Positions 28,152 through 36,684 of a DNA stretch of 43,789 nucleotides are shown in pieces. A program made the translations under genes and the position numbers. The notes beneath the pieces were generated by a model. That model saw only the letters and a program-made list of their open reading frames with translations. It was not told the DNA's origin and did no database searches. Source of the stretch: Alphaproteobacteria bacterium (GTDB taxonomy: Bacteria; Pseudomonadota; Alphaproteobacteria; UBA9655). The stretch lies in the NCBI GenBank assembly GCA_027459605.1, contig DAIDHR010000017.1, positions 1-43,789 of the forward strand. The letters run 5' to 3'. Within the stretch, counting starts at the first letter, position 1. Each line of letters begins with the position of its first letter.

Positions 28152-29933
28152 ATGAAATTTTTAAATCTTTTTTCTGATAAAGCCACTTTTTCACTTGTAA
28201 ATCGTCTGTGGCACGAGCATATCAAACCCTATCGGTGGCATATAGGGGGGGGCCTTCTATGCATGGCTATTGCTGCATTAACAACAGCCTTTCTCGCAAA
28301 GCTATTGCAGCCTCTTTTTGATGATGTGTTTGTGGCTCGAGACGAGACAATGCTTTTTCAAGTCGCTTTTTTGGTCTTGATTGTCTTTATTCTTAAAGGA
28401 TTGTCGAGTTTTGGGGAATCAGTCAGCATGATTTACGTCGGACAGAAAATAATCGGAGATATTCAAAGGAGACTGTTTGATCACTTTATTTCTGCTGATC
28501 TTGCCTATTTTCATGCGCGCTCCAGTGGGGAGTTGGTTTCCCGATTTACAAATGATGTCAATTTGATGAGAAATGCCGTTACTACAGCTCTAACAGGAAT
28601 GGGGAAAGATACTCTTTCAATTTTCTTTTTGGTTGGTTTGATGTTTTACCAGGACTGGGTTTTAGCCTCTTTAGCATTTTTTGTCTTTCCAATTGCCATC
28701 CTTCCTATTGTGCAGATCGGAAAGAAGATGCGAAAAGTATCTTTAAATACGCAAGAAGAGATGGGGGATTTTACAATTCTTCTTCATCAGGTTTTTCAAG
28801 GTATGCGAATTGTAAAATCTTATGCCATGGAAACTTATGAGCAAATGCGGGCCCATGCTTTAATCAACAGCCTGAGTCTTTTGACCATTAAGGGGGGGCG
28901 AGTCCGATCTGCTTCCCATCCTATTATGGAAACACTGGGAGGAATTGCCATTGTCATTGTGATACTTTATGGAGGTACGCAAGTTATTGCGGGGAATCGG
29001 ACAACCGGAACCTTTATTTCATTTATTACTGCGCTCTTATTGGCCTATGAGCCTATGAAGCGTTTAGCTAATTTAAATGCAAACCTGCAGGAGGGATTAG
29101 CAGCTGCTTGGCGAATTTTTTCTGCCATTGATTTAAAACCAACAATTGTGAATGCTGAGGAAGCTTCTCCTCTCAAGATTAAAGAAGGCGAAATTATTTT
29201 TAATAATGTAGGATTTTCTTACCCAAATGGAAAGAACGCTCTTAAAAATGTGTCTTTAGATATCCCTGCTGGATGCCGAATTGCTCTTGTGGGACCTAGT
29301 GGATCTGGGAAGTCCACTCTTTTAAATCTTATCCCTCGTTTCTATGACGTCACGTCAGGAGCTATCGTGATTGATGGTGTTGACATTAGGAAAGTGACTT
29401 TGGATTCACTACGATCTCAAATTGCCCTTGTTAGTCAGGAAGTGATTTTGTTTGATGATACGGTAAAAGCAAATATTGCCTATGGAAAGTTAGAGGCTTC
29501 TCAAGAAGAGATCGTAACTGCAGCAAAGGCTGCTGCAGCCCATAACTTTATTATGGCTCTTCCTCAGGGGTATGATACACTCGTTGGGGAACAAGGTATA
29601 CGCCTTTCAGGAGGACAGCGGCAGCGCCTTTCCATTGCGCGGGCGATGCTAAAAAATGCGCCCATTCTTTTATTGGATGAGGCAACATCCTCCCTTGATA
29701 CAGAATCTGAAAGACAAGTCCAAGTGGCTCTTGACCGGTTAATGGAAGGACGAACCACTGTTGTTGTAGCCCACCGACTGTCGACGGTTATGGATGCAGA
29801 TGTGATTTATGTTATTGAGGCCGGAGAGCTATCTGAACAAGGAACTCATCTCCAGCTTCTCGAAAATAACAAAACCTATGCCCGTCTCGTGGAGCTTCAG
29901 TTTATTGCAGATGCCATGCCCATAGCATCTTAG
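28152..29933 (+). CDS. msbA: lipid A export ABC transporter, MsbA-type
   Basis: This half-transporter with fused membrane and ATPase domains flips core-lipid A across the inner membrane. Six helices occupy about residues 20-310. In the ATPase domain Walker A is GPSGSGKST, the Q-loop region is ALVSQEVILFDDTV, the signature is LSGGQRQRLSIARAM, Walker B is ILLLDEATSSLD, and the switch histidine is in VVVAHRLSTV. The frame opens at TTG 28140, but ATG 28152 (MKFLNLFSDK) is more natural. Its place before DUF374, waaA, lpxK and an LpxL-type gene supports lipid A rather than drug export. Confidence 0.88.
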   Translation: MKFLNLFSDKATFSLVNRLWHEHIKPYRWHIGGGLLCMAIAALTTAFLAKLLQPLFDDVFVARDETMLFQVAFLVLIVFILKGLSSFGESVSMIYVGQKIIGDIQRRLFDHFISADLAYFHARSSGELVSRFTNDVNLMRNAVTTALTGMGKDTLSIFFLVGLMFYQDWVLASLAFFVFPIAILPIVQIGKKMRKVSLNTQEEMGDFTILLHQVFQGMRIVKSYAMETYEQMRAHALINSLSLLTIKGGRVRSASHPIMETLGGIAIVIVILYGGTQVIAGNRTTGTFISFITALLLAYEPMKRLANLNANLQEGLAAAWRIFSAIDLKPTIVNAEEASPLKIKEGEIIFNNVGFSYPNGKNALKNVSLDIPAGCRIALVGPSGSGKSTLLNLIPRFYDVTSGAIVIDGVDIRKVTLDSLRSQIALVSQEVILFDDTVKANIAYGKLEASQEEIVTAAKAAAAHNFIMALPQGYDTLVGEQGIRLSGGQRQRLSIARAMLKNAPILLLDEATSSLDTESERQVQVALDRLMEGRTTVVVAHRLSTVMDADVIYVIEAGELSEQGTHLQLLENNKTYARLVELQFIADAMPIAS

Positions 29934-29939
29934 AGGAGA

Positions 29940-30644
29940 ATGCTCGTGAGCCTTTTGAAAAAGTTACGTAAATCAAGAGCTATTCGACGCCTAGCTTCTT
30001 TTTTTATTACCCAGTATGTGAAGCTCGTCTGGTTAACAAGTCGCTGGGAAATTCTTGGCAAAGAATACTCAGCCCCCCAGTGGCGTCAAACCAAACCAAT
30101 GATTACTTGCTTTTGGCATGGTCGTCTTTTGATGATGTTTAAAGCATGGGGGGGACAAAATAAATTACATATGCTTATTTCAAGCCATCCCGATGGGGAA
30201 ATTATTGCCCGGACGACGCAGTCATTCGGATATGGGTGGATAGCGGGGTCGTCAACCCGCGGAGGACAAAAGGCCTTTTTGAAAATCGTGAAGGTCTTGA
30301 AAAATGGAGAGGCCGTTGGCGTTACACCAGACGGACCCCGAGGTCCCCGTTATCAAGCTAACCCTGGAGTCATCCAAATGGCGCGACTGGCGGGAGTTGA
30401 TATTTTACCGGTTTCTTATTCTTCAACCAGAGGAATCTTTATGAAAAGCTGGGACCGCTTCTTTCTCCCTTTTCCTTTTGGGAGGGGGGTCTTTGTTTTT
30501 GGGCCTATGATTGAAGCCACAGATTCATCTAAAAGTGAAGAGGAGTTGTGTGAAGTGCTCAATAAGTCTTTAAGAGATTTAACTCGAAAAGCAGATCTTC
30601 ATTGTGGTCAAGAAATTGATACTCTTTTAAAGGAGGAACCATGA
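29940..30644 (+). CDS. DUF374 family lysophospholipid acyltransferase-like protein
   Basis: This is a 234-residue protein of the DUF374 group within the LPLAT superfamily. The acyltransferase-like His motif is FWHGRLLMM (about residue 60). VTPDGPRGPRYQANPGVIQMARLAG (about 120-145) is the defining DUF374 segment, with ILPVSYSSTRG after it. GAGGAG lies just before ATG 29940. It sits between msbA and waaA, the usual alphaproteobacterial position, so a role in lipid A or LPS assembly is likely, though the reaction is not established here. The stop overlaps the waaA start (ATGA). Confidence 0.88.
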   Translation: MLVSLLKKLRKSRAIRRLASFFITQYVKLVWLTSRWEILGKEYSAPQWRQTKPMITCFWHGRLLMMFKAWGGQNKLHMLISSHPDGEIIARTTQSFGYGWIAGSSTRGGQKAFLKIVKVLKNGEAVGVTPDGPRGPRYQANPGVIQMARLAGVDILPVSYSSTRGIFMKSWDRFFLPFPFGRGVFVFGPMIEATDSSKSEEELCEVLNKSLRDLTRKADLHCGQEIDTLLKEEP

Positions 30645-31915
30645 GCCTTCTGCGTAGTGGGTATTATGGGCTTTCATGGGTGGGTGCTCCTTTCGTTTCA
30701 GCCTATTTAAAATGGAGAGCTTTTAAGGGAGACGAAGATAAAAGCCGTCTTCCTGAGCGCCTGGGGAAAGCAAATCTCCCTCGACCCAACAAGCCCCTTT
30801 TATGGATCCATGCTGTAAGTGTTGGAGAGGCAGTAGCAGCTCTTGCCATCATACAAGCGATTTTAAAGAAATATCCGGGAATATGTGTTCTATTAACAAC
30901 AACAACCGTTTCTTCAGCAAAGGTCATTGAAAAAAGACTTCCTAAAAATGCGATTCATCAATTCTGTCCAGTTGATACACCCCAGGCTGTGAGACGTTTT
31001 TTAGACTACTGGCAACCTGATATAGCGATGTGGATTGAATCAGAGCTATGGCCCAATCTTATCCACGAAACTCAAACAAAGGGAATTCCAACAATTCTAT
31101 TAAACGGAAGAATGTCTTTGAAGAGCTTTTCAAACTGGCAAAAGCTAAAAGGAATGATCGCTCCTCTTCTTTCTCGTCTTGATCTTTGTGCTGTTCAGTC
31201 GGAAGAACAGGCTTCATTCTTCCAAGCCTTGGGGGCTGAAGCTATTTCGATCATGGGGAATATTAAGCTGATGATGACTCCCTTAGTGATAGATTCTAAA
31301 AAACTTCAGGCTTTTAAAAAAGATGTCGGAAACCGGCCCTTGTGGCTTGCAGCAAGCACCCATCCAGGGGAAGAAGAAATCGTCATAAAAGCTCATAAGA
31401 CGCTTCGCAAAGAATACCCTGATCTACTGACGGTCATGGTGCCCCGGCATATTGAAAGGGCTCCTTTTCTTCAGGAACTTGCAGCAAAAGAAGGGATCTC
31501 TTCCGCTTTGCGAACAAACACGACCTCCCTAAGCGGAGTTGAAGTTTATATTGGAAATACCTTAGGGGAGATGGGATTATTTTATGCGGTCACTCCAGTT
31601 GTCTTAATGGGAGCTACATTTGTGCCAAAAGGGGGGCATAACCCTGTAGAAGCAGCTCAGTTGGGAGCTTTTGTACTTCATGGGATCCATACGTTTAATA
31701 ATCATCAGCTCTACACGACCCTTTCCTCTTTGGGAATTAGTCACTGTATTCAAGAAGACCATCAGCTTGCTTCTTTAGTTCGCCCTTGGCTTAACAAAGA
31801 AAAAAGCAGCTATGAGGAGCCCCCCTCTCTTAAAGCTTATCGTGACGAAGGGCTCAAGAACTTAATGAAACTTTTGATTCCCTTTCTAAGAACTTTAAGA
31901 AAGGAAAGGGAATGA
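30641..31915 (+). CDS. waaA: 3-deoxy-D-manno-octulosonic acid (Kdo) transferase
   Basis: WaaA transfers Kdo from CMP-Kdo to lipid IVA at the inner-membrane inner face. An N-terminal membrane anchor precedes the GT-B N domain. WIHAVSVGEAVAALAI (about residues 53-68) contains the catalytic-base Glu region. WIESELWPNLI and LLNGRMSLKSF follow. The C domain has WLAASTHPGEEEI and the sugar-nucleotide motif GATFVPKGGHNPVEAAQLG (about 325-343). It has 424 residues. Overlaps at both ends (ATGA with DUF374 and with lpxK) place it in the LPS operon. Confidence 0.96.
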   Translation: MSLLRSGYYGLSWVGAPFVSAYLKWRAFKGDEDKSRLPERLGKANLPRPNKPLLWIHAVSVGEAVAALAIIQAILKKYPGICVLLTTTTVSSAKVIEKRLPKNAIHQFCPVDTPQAVRRFLDYWQPDIAMWIESELWPNLIHETQTKGIPTILLNGRMSLKSFSNWQKLKGMIAPLLSRLDLCAVQSEEQASFFQALGAEAISIMGNIKLMMTPLVIDSKKLQAFKKDVGNRPLWLAASTHPGEEEIVIKAHKTLRKEYPDLLTVMVPRHIERAPFLQELAAKEGISSALRTNTTSLSGVEVYIGNTLGEMGLFYAVTPVVLMGATFVPKGGHNPVEAAQLGAFVLHGIHTFNNHQLYTTLSSLGISHCIQEDHQLASLVRPWLNKEKSSYEEPPSLKAYRDEGLKNLMKLLIPFLRTLRKERE

Positions 31916-32877
31916 AGACACCCTTATTTTGGTATAAACCTCCTACTTTCCTCTCTACCCTCTTCTGGCCCTTAGGATGGATTTATGGGCAAGGAGGAAA
32001 AGTCCTACGTATGCTGAAAAAAACAGAACACTTTCCTATCCCTGTCCTGAGTATTGGTAATATTGTCTCTGGAGGAGCTGGGAAAACGCCCGTTGCTCTG
32101 GCTCTTGCCTCTCTTTTACAGAAAAAGGGTGTTCATGTTCATTTTGTAACGCGCGGTTATGGTGGACGTGAAGAAGGGCCCCTCAAGGTAAACCTTTCTC
32201 ATCATACTCCTCGAGATGTCGGGGATGAGCCACTTCTTCTTGCCCAGCAGGCGTTAACATGGGTTTCAAAGAAAAAAGCTTTAGGGGTTAAAATGGCTAT
32301 TGAAGAAGGCGCCTCCCTCGTTATTTTAGATGATGGGCACCAAACAACTGGGCTATATAAGGACCTCTCTTTCGTTGTGGTGGATCTTTTACAAGGTTTT
32401 GGAAATGGGTACATCTTTCCTGCTGGGCCCTTGCGTGAAGAGCATAAGGAAGGCTTTAATCGCATGGATGCTCTCATAGGAGTGGGAGAAGGGGATATCT
32501 CTTCTTCAAAGCCGATTTTTAGGGCTCGTCTTATTCCGCGATCCATGCCTTTGCCTTCAAAGAAGGTCATTGCTTTTTGTGGACTTGGGTTTCCTCAAAA
32601 ATTTTACAAGATGCTAAAGGATCTTGGGAGTCATCTCGTTGCAGCTGAAACTTTCCCCGACCACTATATGTATAAAGAAGAAGACCTTGGAAGACTCCAA
32701 AAACTTGCTGTTGAACATCAAGCGATTTTAGTTACAACACGTAAGGACTTTGTAAAAATACCTTCCTCTTGGCAAGGGCGTCTTCATGTTTTAGATGTAA
32801 ATATTGAATTTGATGATTCTGAAGGGATTTATCGCTACATTCTTCAAAAAATCCCTTCCTTAAAGGAGGGTGTGTGA
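31912..32877 (+). CDS. lpxK: tetraacyldisaccharide 4'-kinase
   Basis: LpxK phosphorylates the 4' position of the lipid A disaccharide to give lipid IVA. An N-terminal membrane-associated helix precedes the P-loop VGNIVSGGAGKTPVALA variant, here IGNIVSGGAGKTPVA (about residues 47-61). FVTRGYGGRE, DVGDEPLLLA and ILDDGHQ (with the catalytic Asp) are conserved kinase motifs. FPDHYMYKEEDL lies in the C-terminal part. The length of 321 is normal. It overlaps waaA upstream and the LpxL-type gene downstream by four bases each. Confidence 0.96.
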   Translation: MKTPLFWYKPPTFLSTLFWPLGWIYGQGGKVLRMLKKTEHFPIPVLSIGNIVSGGAGKTPVALALASLLQKKGVHVHFVTRGYGGREEGPLKVNLSHHTPRDVGDEPLLLAQQALTWVSKKKALGVKMAIEEGASLVILDDGHQTTGLYKDLSFVVVDLLQGFGNGYIFPAGPLREEHKEGFNRMDALIGVGEGDISSSKPIFRARLIPRSMPLPSKKVIAFCGLGFPQKFYKMLKDLGSHLVAAETFPDHYMYKEEDLGRLQKLAVEHQAILVTTRKDFVKIPSSWQGRLHVLDVNIEFDDSEGIYRYILQKIPSLKEGV

Positions 32878-33767
32878 AAGTTCCTTATTTAAAAAAACTA
32901 CGTCATTTGTTTGAAGCTGTTCCGGCCTGGATTGCTTTTTTTTTCTTCCATTATGTTTTGCCTTTTAAAGTATCCACCGCTTTTGGAGGATGGGTTGCTC
33001 GCACTTTAGGTCCTCTCTACCACATAAGTAACCGAGCACGATCTAATTTAAGAAAGTGTTTTCCTGACATGCCGGATGGACAGATTAATAAAATCGTTTC
33101 TGAGATGTGGGATAACTATGGGCGCCTTGCTGCTGAATATGCGAATGCGGATGTTTTTTGGAATGGGAAAACCTTACACAATATAGAGATTCAAGGCATT
33201 GAGAACTTAAAACGGTTCCAGGATGACGGAAAACCTGGAATTATTTTTACTGCCCATACAGGGAACTGGCAAATGATTACGCTGGCGGCCCAATCTATCG
33301 GGTTTGATTTAACTCAAATGTATAGGCCTGCAAATAACCCATGGGTGGATCATTTGATGCTAAAATGCCAAAAGCTGGCCGTTAAAAGTGTCATTACAAA
33401 AAAGAAAGGGGGTCCTAAAGACTTGCTCTCTTTGATAAAACGAGGAGACCATGCTCTTCTCTTAATAGATCAAAAAATGGGAGAAGGGATAGCCGTTCCT
33501 TTCTTGGGGCGAGAAGCCATGACAGCTAAGGGCGTTGCACGAATGTATATTAATCAGGGTTGTCCTTTGCTTCCTGCTCGCTCAGAGCGGCTTCATGAAT
33601 CTCGTTTTCGTGTCACGTTTTACCCCCCTCTGGAGTTTAAGCCAAAAGGTGATCTCAATGAGGACATGTATAACCTGTTGTTGCAAATCAATACGATGAT
33701 TGGTGGGTGGGTTAAGGAGCGGCCTGGCCAATGGCTGTGGATTCATCGTCGGTGGAATGATTCATGA
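32874..33767 (+). CDS. lauroyl/myristoyl acyltransferase, LpxL/HtrB family (atypical H-X4-Q)
   Basis: The family adds secondary acyl chains to lipid A. An N-terminal membrane helix (about residues 15-35) is followed by the LPLAT domain. NYGRLAAEYAN, DLTQMYRPANNPWVD and LLIDQKMGEGIAVPFLGREAMT are typical family segments. The catalytic motif is normally His-X4-Asp/Glu. Here it reads HTGNWQ, with His128 but Gln133 (codon CAA at 33270-33272) where an acid is expected. This could reflect altered activity or a natural variant. The GTG start overlaps lpxK, and the stop overlaps tsaB by four bases. Confidence 0.88.
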   Translation: MKVPYLKKLRHLFEAVPAWIAFFFFHYVLPFKVSTAFGGWVARTLGPLYHISNRARSNLRKCFPDMPDGQINKIVSEMWDNYGRLAAEYANADVFWNGKTLHNIEIQGIENLKRFQDDGKPGIIFTAHTGNWQMITLAAQSIGFDLTQMYRPANNPWVDHLMLKCQKLAVKSVITKKKGGPKDLLSLIKRGDHALLLIDQKMGEGIAVPFLGREAMTAKGVARMYINQGCPLLPARSERLHESRFRVTFYPPLEFKPKGDLNEDMYNLLLQINTMIGGWVKERPGQWLWIHRRWNDS

Positions 33768-34402
33768 AAATTCTAGCTATTGATACAGCAGGATGGGAAT
33801 GTTCCATGGCTCTTTGGGAAAGCGGACGAGAAATTATCTATCAAGCAATCCCCTCGGAGAGAGATCAAGCGACTCTTTTACCTTACCTCCTGAAAGATGT
33901 TCTGGGATCTCATAAAGTTGATCAGATCATCGTTAATGTGGGTCCTGGATCTTTTACTGGAATACGTGTAGGTCTTGCCTTTGCAAAAGGATTTGCTATG
34001 GGGCAGGGGCTTCCCCTAAAAGGTATCGATGGATTTATGGCAGCTTATCAAAGTATTGACTACCATGAGGACGTTCTTGTTTTGATTGACTCTCGCCGTC
34101 AGGACATTTTTGGAAGACGCTTTCTCGCAGGAGCACCCCAAGCCCCCCAAAGTTTGCAGAGAGAAGATATTGAAAAAATTCTTTTGGGATCACCTCCCCC
34201 TCTGGTTACAGGGAGGAATTTTCAGTCCTTCCTTAAGGACATTTCCTTTAAAGAAGCATTTTCACCTTGGCGAGGAGCCCAAAGTCTTGCTTATGCCTTT
34301 TTTAAAAACCCGAACGCTGTTTCTGATCCACTGCCTTTTTATGTTAGAGAGGCTGATGTAACGGTTTCTAAGAGTTATGCCCATCAAACAACTTACGCTT
34401 AA
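33764..34402 (+). CDS. tsaB: tRNA threonylcarbamoyladenosine biosynthesis protein TsaB
   Basis: TsaB is the scaffold partner of TsaD and TsaE in t6A37 tRNA modification. It has an ASKHA fold, beginning MKILAIDTAGWECSMALW. The signature GPGSFTGIRVGLAFAKGFAMG is at about residues 63-83. VLIDSRRQDIFGR is the second conserved block. The 212 residues are usual. It overlaps the LpxL-type gene upstream and rimI downstream (26 bases). TsaD, TsaE and TsaC are not in the window. Confidence 0.93.
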   Translation: MKILAIDTAGWECSMALWESGREIIYQAIPSERDQATLLPYLLKDVLGSHKVDQIIVNVGPGSFTGIRVGLAFAKGFAMGQGLPLKGIDGFMAAYQSIDYHEDVLVLIDSRRQDIFGRRFLAGAPQAPQSLQREDIEKILLGSPPPLVTGRNFQSFLKDISFKEAFSPWRGAQSLAYAFFKNPNAVSDPLPFYVREADVTVSKSYAHQTTYA

Positions 34403-34823
34403 AGATTGCGCTGAAGCAGCTTATCTTCATCAAGCTGCCTTTTATAAAGGATGGAAAGAGCAAGATTTTCAAGAGTTTCTACAAAATCCCCTTATCCAAG
34501 GGCTAAAGATCGAAGAAAATCATCAGATTATTGGTTATATTTTGTGGCAGCATGTGGGAGAGGAAGCCGAAATACTAACACTTATCATTGACCCACTACA
34601 TCAAAGAAAAGGGAAAGGGAATAAACTTTTAAGTGCTTTATTCAAACGCTTAAAAGATCAAGGAATAATGCACCTTTTTCTTGAAGTTGCTGAAGATAAT
34701 AAACCAGCTCAATTATTTTATATTAACCATGGTTTTATTTTGATAAGTAAAAGACCAAAATACTACTCAAGAAAGCAAAATACTTTTATTTCTGCTTTAA
34801 ATCTTTATAAAAAACTTGTATAA
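34377..34823 (+). CDS. rimI: GNAT acetyltransferase, RimI-like
   Basis: This 148-residue single-domain GNAT enzyme is of the ribosomal-protein alanine acetyltransferase type. The acetyl-CoA site is LIIDPLHQRKGKGNKLLSAL (about residues 65-84; the usual motif is Q/R-x-x-G-x-G/A). LEVAEDNKPAQLFYINHGF is the conserved RimI C-terminal motif with Asn and Tyr. It starts inside the end of tsaB, the common tsaB-rimI arrangement. The target (ribosomal protein S18 in E. coli) is inferred from context. Confidence 0.85.
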   Translation: MPIKQLTLKDCAEAAYLHQAAFYKGWKEQDFQEFLQNPLIQGLKIEENHQIIGYILWQHVGEEAEILTLIIDPLHQRKGKGNKLLSALFKRLKDQGIMHLFLEVAEDNKPAQLFYINHGFILISKRPKYYSRKQNTFISALNLYKKLV

Positions 34824-34872
34824 GAGGGCTCAAAAGCTTAAATTAACTATTTTTAAAAATATAAAAAATGTG

Positions 34873-34901
34873 TTGATTATTTTTTTTCAATGTAATATAT
34901 A
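34873..34901 (+). promoter_or_regulatory. promoter of the mucR-like gene
   Basis: TTGATT (34873-34878) and TATATA (34896-34901) are separated by 17 bases, a near-consensus sigma-70 arrangement. The start point would be near 34908, about 27 bases before the ATG. The whole 34824-34934 spacer is very AT-rich with A/T tracts, the type of site MucR/Ros proteins bind, so self-regulation is possible. Confidence 0.55.
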
Positions 34902-34934
34902 GAATCATAAATTGATTTAAGAGAAAGGTATAAA

Positions 34935-35363
34935 ATGGCAGAAAGAAATGAAAATTTAGACATTATAGCTTTAGTAGCGGAAGTAGTTGCATCCTATGTT
35001 TCCAACAATGAAATGACTCAATCTGAGCTTCCTGGTTTTATTCAGCAAGTTCATCGTAGTCTCTGCAATTTAGGAAATGGTCGCTCCTTTATGCTTCATG
35101 ATCGGCCAGACCCAGTCGTTCCAATTGAAGATTCGGTCCAGCCTGATTACATTGTTTGCCTCGAGGATGGCCGGCGGTTGAAAATGCTTAAGCGTCACTT
35201 AAAGACAGCTTACAACATGACTCCCGATCAATATCGGGAAAGGTGGAACCTCCCTCCAGACTACCCAATGGTTGCTCCAAACTATGCAAAACGTCGTAGC
35301 AACCTTGCCAAGAACATTGGACTAGGTACACGTCGTGATCGTCGCCGCGATATCGCTGCGTAA
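34935..35363 (+). CDS. mucR: Ros/MucR family transcriptional regulator
   Basis: MucR-type proteins are H-NS-like silencers that bind AT-rich DNA in alphaproteobacteria. The 142-residue protein has a helical oligomerisation region (about 5-50) and a C-terminal DNA-binding domain. That domain has DYIVCLEDGRRLKMLKRHL (71-89), then YNMTPDQYRERWNLPPDYPMVAPNYAKRRSNLAKNIGLG in family order. The zinc site is incomplete: Cys75, Asp78 and His88 are present, but position 92, usually His, is Ala and 93 is Tyr. A basic tail TRRDRRRDIAA closes it. GAGAAAGG precedes ATG. A strong terminator follows. Confidence 0.9.
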   Translation: MAERNENLDIIALVAEVVASYVSNNEMTQSELPGFIQQVHRSLCNLGNGRSFMLHDRPDPVVPIEDSVQPDYIVCLEDGRRLKMLKRHLKTAYNMTPDQYRERWNLPPDYPMVAPNYAKRRSNLAKNIGLGTRRDRRRDIAA

Positions 35364-35381
35364 AAATTAATACTTTAAATG

Positions 35382-35418
35382 CACCGATGATGCCTTTTGG
35401 CACCATCGGTGTTTTTTT
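35382..35418 (+). terminator. Rho-independent terminator after mucR
   Basis: CACCGATG (35382-35389) pairs with CATCGGTG (35404-35411). Inside these, TGCC pairs with GGCA around a TTTT loop, with one A-C mismatch between the two stem parts. Seven T residues follow (35412-35418). It ends the mucR transcript 10 bases before the fur ATG, so fur transcription must pass or start within it. Confidence 0.9.
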
Positions 35419-35428
35419 GGTAGAAGAT

Positions 35429-35857
35429 ATGACTTTCTCGCATTTAGAGCAACTTTGTCAAGAAAAAGGACTCAAAATGACAGAGCAAAGGCGCATTATT
35501 GCTCGTGTATTGTCTGACTCCCAAGACCATCCCGATGTGAGAGCCGTCCATCGACGAGCCAGTCAAATTGACCCCAAAATTAGTCTTGCGACTGTTTATC
35601 GGACCTTGCGCTTATTTGAAGAAGCGAATATCTTGGACCGGCATGAATTTAAAGATGGGCGTTCCCGATATGAAAAAGCATCTTGCGAGCATCACCACCA
35701 TTTAATAGATATGCATACCGGCCATATTATAGAATTTCACGATGATCAGATTGAAGCCCTGCAGAAAGAAATTGCAAAAAATCTAGGGTATGCCTTAGTT
35801 GGCCACCGCCTTGAATTATATGGAGTTCCCTTAAAAAAGAGTGGAAAAAGAATTTGA
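35429..35857 (+). CDS. fur: Fur family ferric uptake regulator
   Basis: This is an iron- or metal-responsive repressor of 142 residues. A winged-helix DNA-binding domain covers about 1-80, with KMTEQRRIIARVL and SLATVYRTLRLFEEANIL. The metal/dimer domain has CEHHHHLIDMHTG and EFHDDQIEALQ, followed by GHRLELYGVP. The C-terminal CxxC zinc site is absent, as in many alphaproteobacterial Fur proteins. ATG 35429 is chosen because the longer frame from 35387 runs through the preceding terminator. Its stop overlaps the olsB TTG start (TTGA). Confidence 0.9.
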   Translation: MTFSHLEQLCQEKGLKMTEQRRIIARVLSDSQDHPDVRAVHRRASQIDPKISLATVYRTLRLFEEANILDRHEFKDGRSRYEKASCEHHHHLIDMHTGHIIEFHDDQIEALQKEIAKNLGYALVGHRLELYGVPLKKSGKRI

Positions 35858-36684
35858 ATACAACAATTTTGAGTACAACATCTGCACCTTTTGATCGCTT
35901 CTCAAAAACTCTTCCTTTACTCAAGTCAGGGACGTTGGAAGCTCGTCTTGCTCGATGCGAGGTAGACATAGAAGCAGCTCAACGGTTGCGGTATGAAGTT
36001 TTTTACGAAGAATGCGGTGCAAAGCCTGACGAAACAGTCGCTCGTTTAAAACGTGATATCTCCCCGATTGATAATTTTTGTGACGTTCTTCTTGTCATTG
36101 ACCACGCGCGCGATAGAATCGTTGGAACTTATCGTTTCATGCTTCGCGAAGCCGCCCAACAATATGGGGGATATTATACGGCCAGTGAATTTGAAATTGA
36201 TAAGATATTAAACTACCCTGGACAAATTATGGAGCTTGGGCGCTCCTGCGTCCATAAGGACTATCGTACAAGGCCCACTATGCAGCTGTTGTGGCGCGGA
36301 ATCGGGGCATATATTCAACTCAACCAAGTTACCTTGTGTTTTGGCTGTGCAAGTTTTATAGGAACGGATGTGTCAAAGTATCAGCAAGCATTGGCATATC
36401 TTTATCATTATCATCTAGCGCCACCAGAGATAAGGTCTCGGGTTCTCCCTGCTTATTATCAGGAAATGAATTTGATTCCAAAAAATAAAATTGATCTAAA
36501 GCAAGCCATGAAGCAATTGCCTCCTCTGATCAAAGGCTATTTACGTTTGGGGGGATATGTGGGGGATGGAGCCTTCGTTGATTATGATTTTAACTCGATT
36601 GATGTTTGTATTATTGTCAAAAGGGAAACCGTTACAGAGCGTTATTCACAAAGGTATTCCCCTCAAAGTGAGGAGGGCGTCTGA
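35854..36684 (+). CDS. olsB: L-ornithine N-alpha-acyltransferase-like (OlsB, GNAT/hemolysin-like)
   Basis: OlsB transfers a 3-hydroxyacyl chain from ACP to ornithine, the first step of ornithine-lipid synthesis. The protein carries the acyltransferase GNAT-like fold of the OlsB/hemolysin group: AQRLRYEVFYEECGA, DVLLVIDHARDRIVGTYRF, ASEFEIDKI, MELGRSCVHKDYRTRPTMQLLWRGI and LCFGCASFIGTD are in family order. The start is TTG, coupled to the fur stop. The next gene, a PlsC-type acyltransferase, could supply the second acyl step. The pairing supports the assignment, though related enzymes with other substrates exist. Confidence 0.8.
   Translation: MNTTILSTTSAPFDRFSKTLPLLKSGTLEARLARCEVDIEAAQRLRYEVFYEECGAKPDETVARLKRDISPIDNFCDVLLVIDHARDRIVGTYRFMLREAAQQYGGYYTASEFEIDKILNYPGQIMELGRSCVHKDYRTRPTMQLLWRGIGAYIQLNQVTLCFGCASFIGTDVSKYQQALAYLYHYHLAPPEIRSRVLPAYYQEMNLIPKNKIDLKQAMKQLPPLIKGYLRLGGYVGDGAFVDYDFNSIDVCIIVKRETVTERYSQRYSPQSEEGV

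Noticed and set aside
35387-35428. 14-residue N-terminal extension of Fur
   Set aside because: It is encoded by the stem and T-run of a strong terminator; ATG 35429 gives the normal Fur start.
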